A DNA stretch of 6,544 nucleotides, taken from assembly GCA_021788955.1 (NCBI GenBank), contig JAJYKC010000144.1, positions 1 through 6,544 of the forward strand, written 5' to 3'. Numbering within the stretch: position 1 is the stretch's first letter; each line of letters begins with the position of its first letter. The position numbers were made by a program, and so were the translations under genes. A model generated the notes under the pieces. The model was not told where the DNA came from. It worked only from the letters and a program-made list of their open reading frames with translations, and did not search any database. Positions 6,274 through 6,544 of the stretch are shown here, piece after piece. The stretch is from Acidobacteriota bacterium (GTDB taxonomy: Bacteria; Acidobacteriota; Terriglobia; Bryobacterales; Bryobacteraceae).

Positions 6274-6544
6274 TCAAGCGTTCAAGGCCAGGTTCAGGTT
6301 GTCGATGGCCTCGTCGACCTCGCCGCTATTCTTGAACCCGATGGTCACGCAGTCGACGACACCGAGGCCCATCGCGAAGCGCAGCGAAGCCTGGCGGTCT
6401 GCGCGCGTGACGAACTGGCCTTCGCCCGCGAGTTTCATGCTGATGACGCCGGCGCCCTGCGCGTGGACCTTGCGCATGTCGGCAACCACCTGCTTGACGT
6501 CGCCGCGGTCATTCGTGTCGAACGTGGTTGGCGTGTCCATGCGC
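6274..6544 (-). CDS. Aldo/keto reductase family protein, C-terminal fragment (5' part outside window)
   Basis: The reading frame runs to the window edge, so only the last 89 residues of a longer protein are seen; the ATG at 6540-6538 is internal, not the start. The pattern matches the C-terminal end of NADPH-type aldo/keto reductases: an active-site barrel tail with VKQVVADMRKVHAQGAGVIS, MKLAGEG, then DRQASLRFAMGLGVVDCVTIGF and a final helix GEVDEAIDNLNLAL. These correspond to the usual 'G.GVIGMKI.GEG', 'R..SLRF..GL..VD..TIGF' and 'EIDE.I' signatures. The catalytic Tyr/Lys/Asp/His residues lie upstream, outside the window, so activity cannot be judged. Acidobacterial members often carry a Tat signal, which cannot be checked here. 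Confidence 0.8.
   Translation of the reverse strand, partial: RMDTPTTFDTNDRGDVKQVVADMRKVHAQGAGVISMKLAGEGQFVTRADRQASLRFAMGLGVVDCVTIGFKNSGEVDEAIDNLNLALNA

Noticed and set aside
1..6544. CRISPR array, tRNA/rRNA genes, insertion sequence, prophage or defence system
   Set aside because: No regularly spaced direct repeats, no cloverleaf-like or rRNA sequence, no transposase or integrase motifs and no terminal inverted repeats with target duplication were seen.

Overview
This is a GC-rich bacterial chromosomal window. The protein set (a secreted BNR/sialidase-type protein, a small secreted beta-rich 'DVTGxW' protein, an HpnI/ceramide-glucosyltransferase-like enzyme and a C-terminal aldo/keto reductase fragment) resembles what I know from Acidobacteriota of the Bryobacter/Solibacter type. 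That assignment comes from protein style and is an inference; no marker gene fixes it.

Left part (1-3285, all minus strand): mnmG (tRNA wobble-uridine modification), rsmG (16S rRNA m7G methyltransferase) and parA (chromosome partition ATPase, cut by the window edge) run in the classic mnmG-rsmG-parA order often found close to a chromosomal replication origin; parB would be expected next, outside the window. mnmG and rsmG overlap by 4 bp. Between rsmG and parA lie two identical, perfect 16-bp palindromes, TGTTCCACGTGGAACA, which match the ParB-binding site parS. parA has no ATG at the family-typical position. Its best start is TTG, while the only nearby in-frame upstream ATG lies at the edge of a parS site.

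Middle part (3353-4923, plus strand): divergent from mnmG, with a 67-bp gap, is a secreted sialidase/BNR-repeat protein, followed by a 122-residue secreted beta-rich protein of unknown function with a strong ribosome binding site. These two may form a unit for the cell exterior, but no substrate can be read from the sequence.

Right part (4932-6544, minus strand): a membrane-anchored family-2/21 glycosyltransferase of the HpnI/ceramide glucosyltransferase type ends convergently only 8 bp from the small secreted protein. Upstream of it is a 196-bp gap with four short hairpins, two of which share a core sequence, and then the 3' end of an aldo/keto reductase gene.

I found no rRNA or tRNA gene, CRISPR array, insertion sequence or phage gene. 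The window looks mostly like ordinary chromosomal housekeeping sequence. The parts most worth a second look are the paired parS sites with the odd parA start, and the hairpin cluster at 6130-6235.
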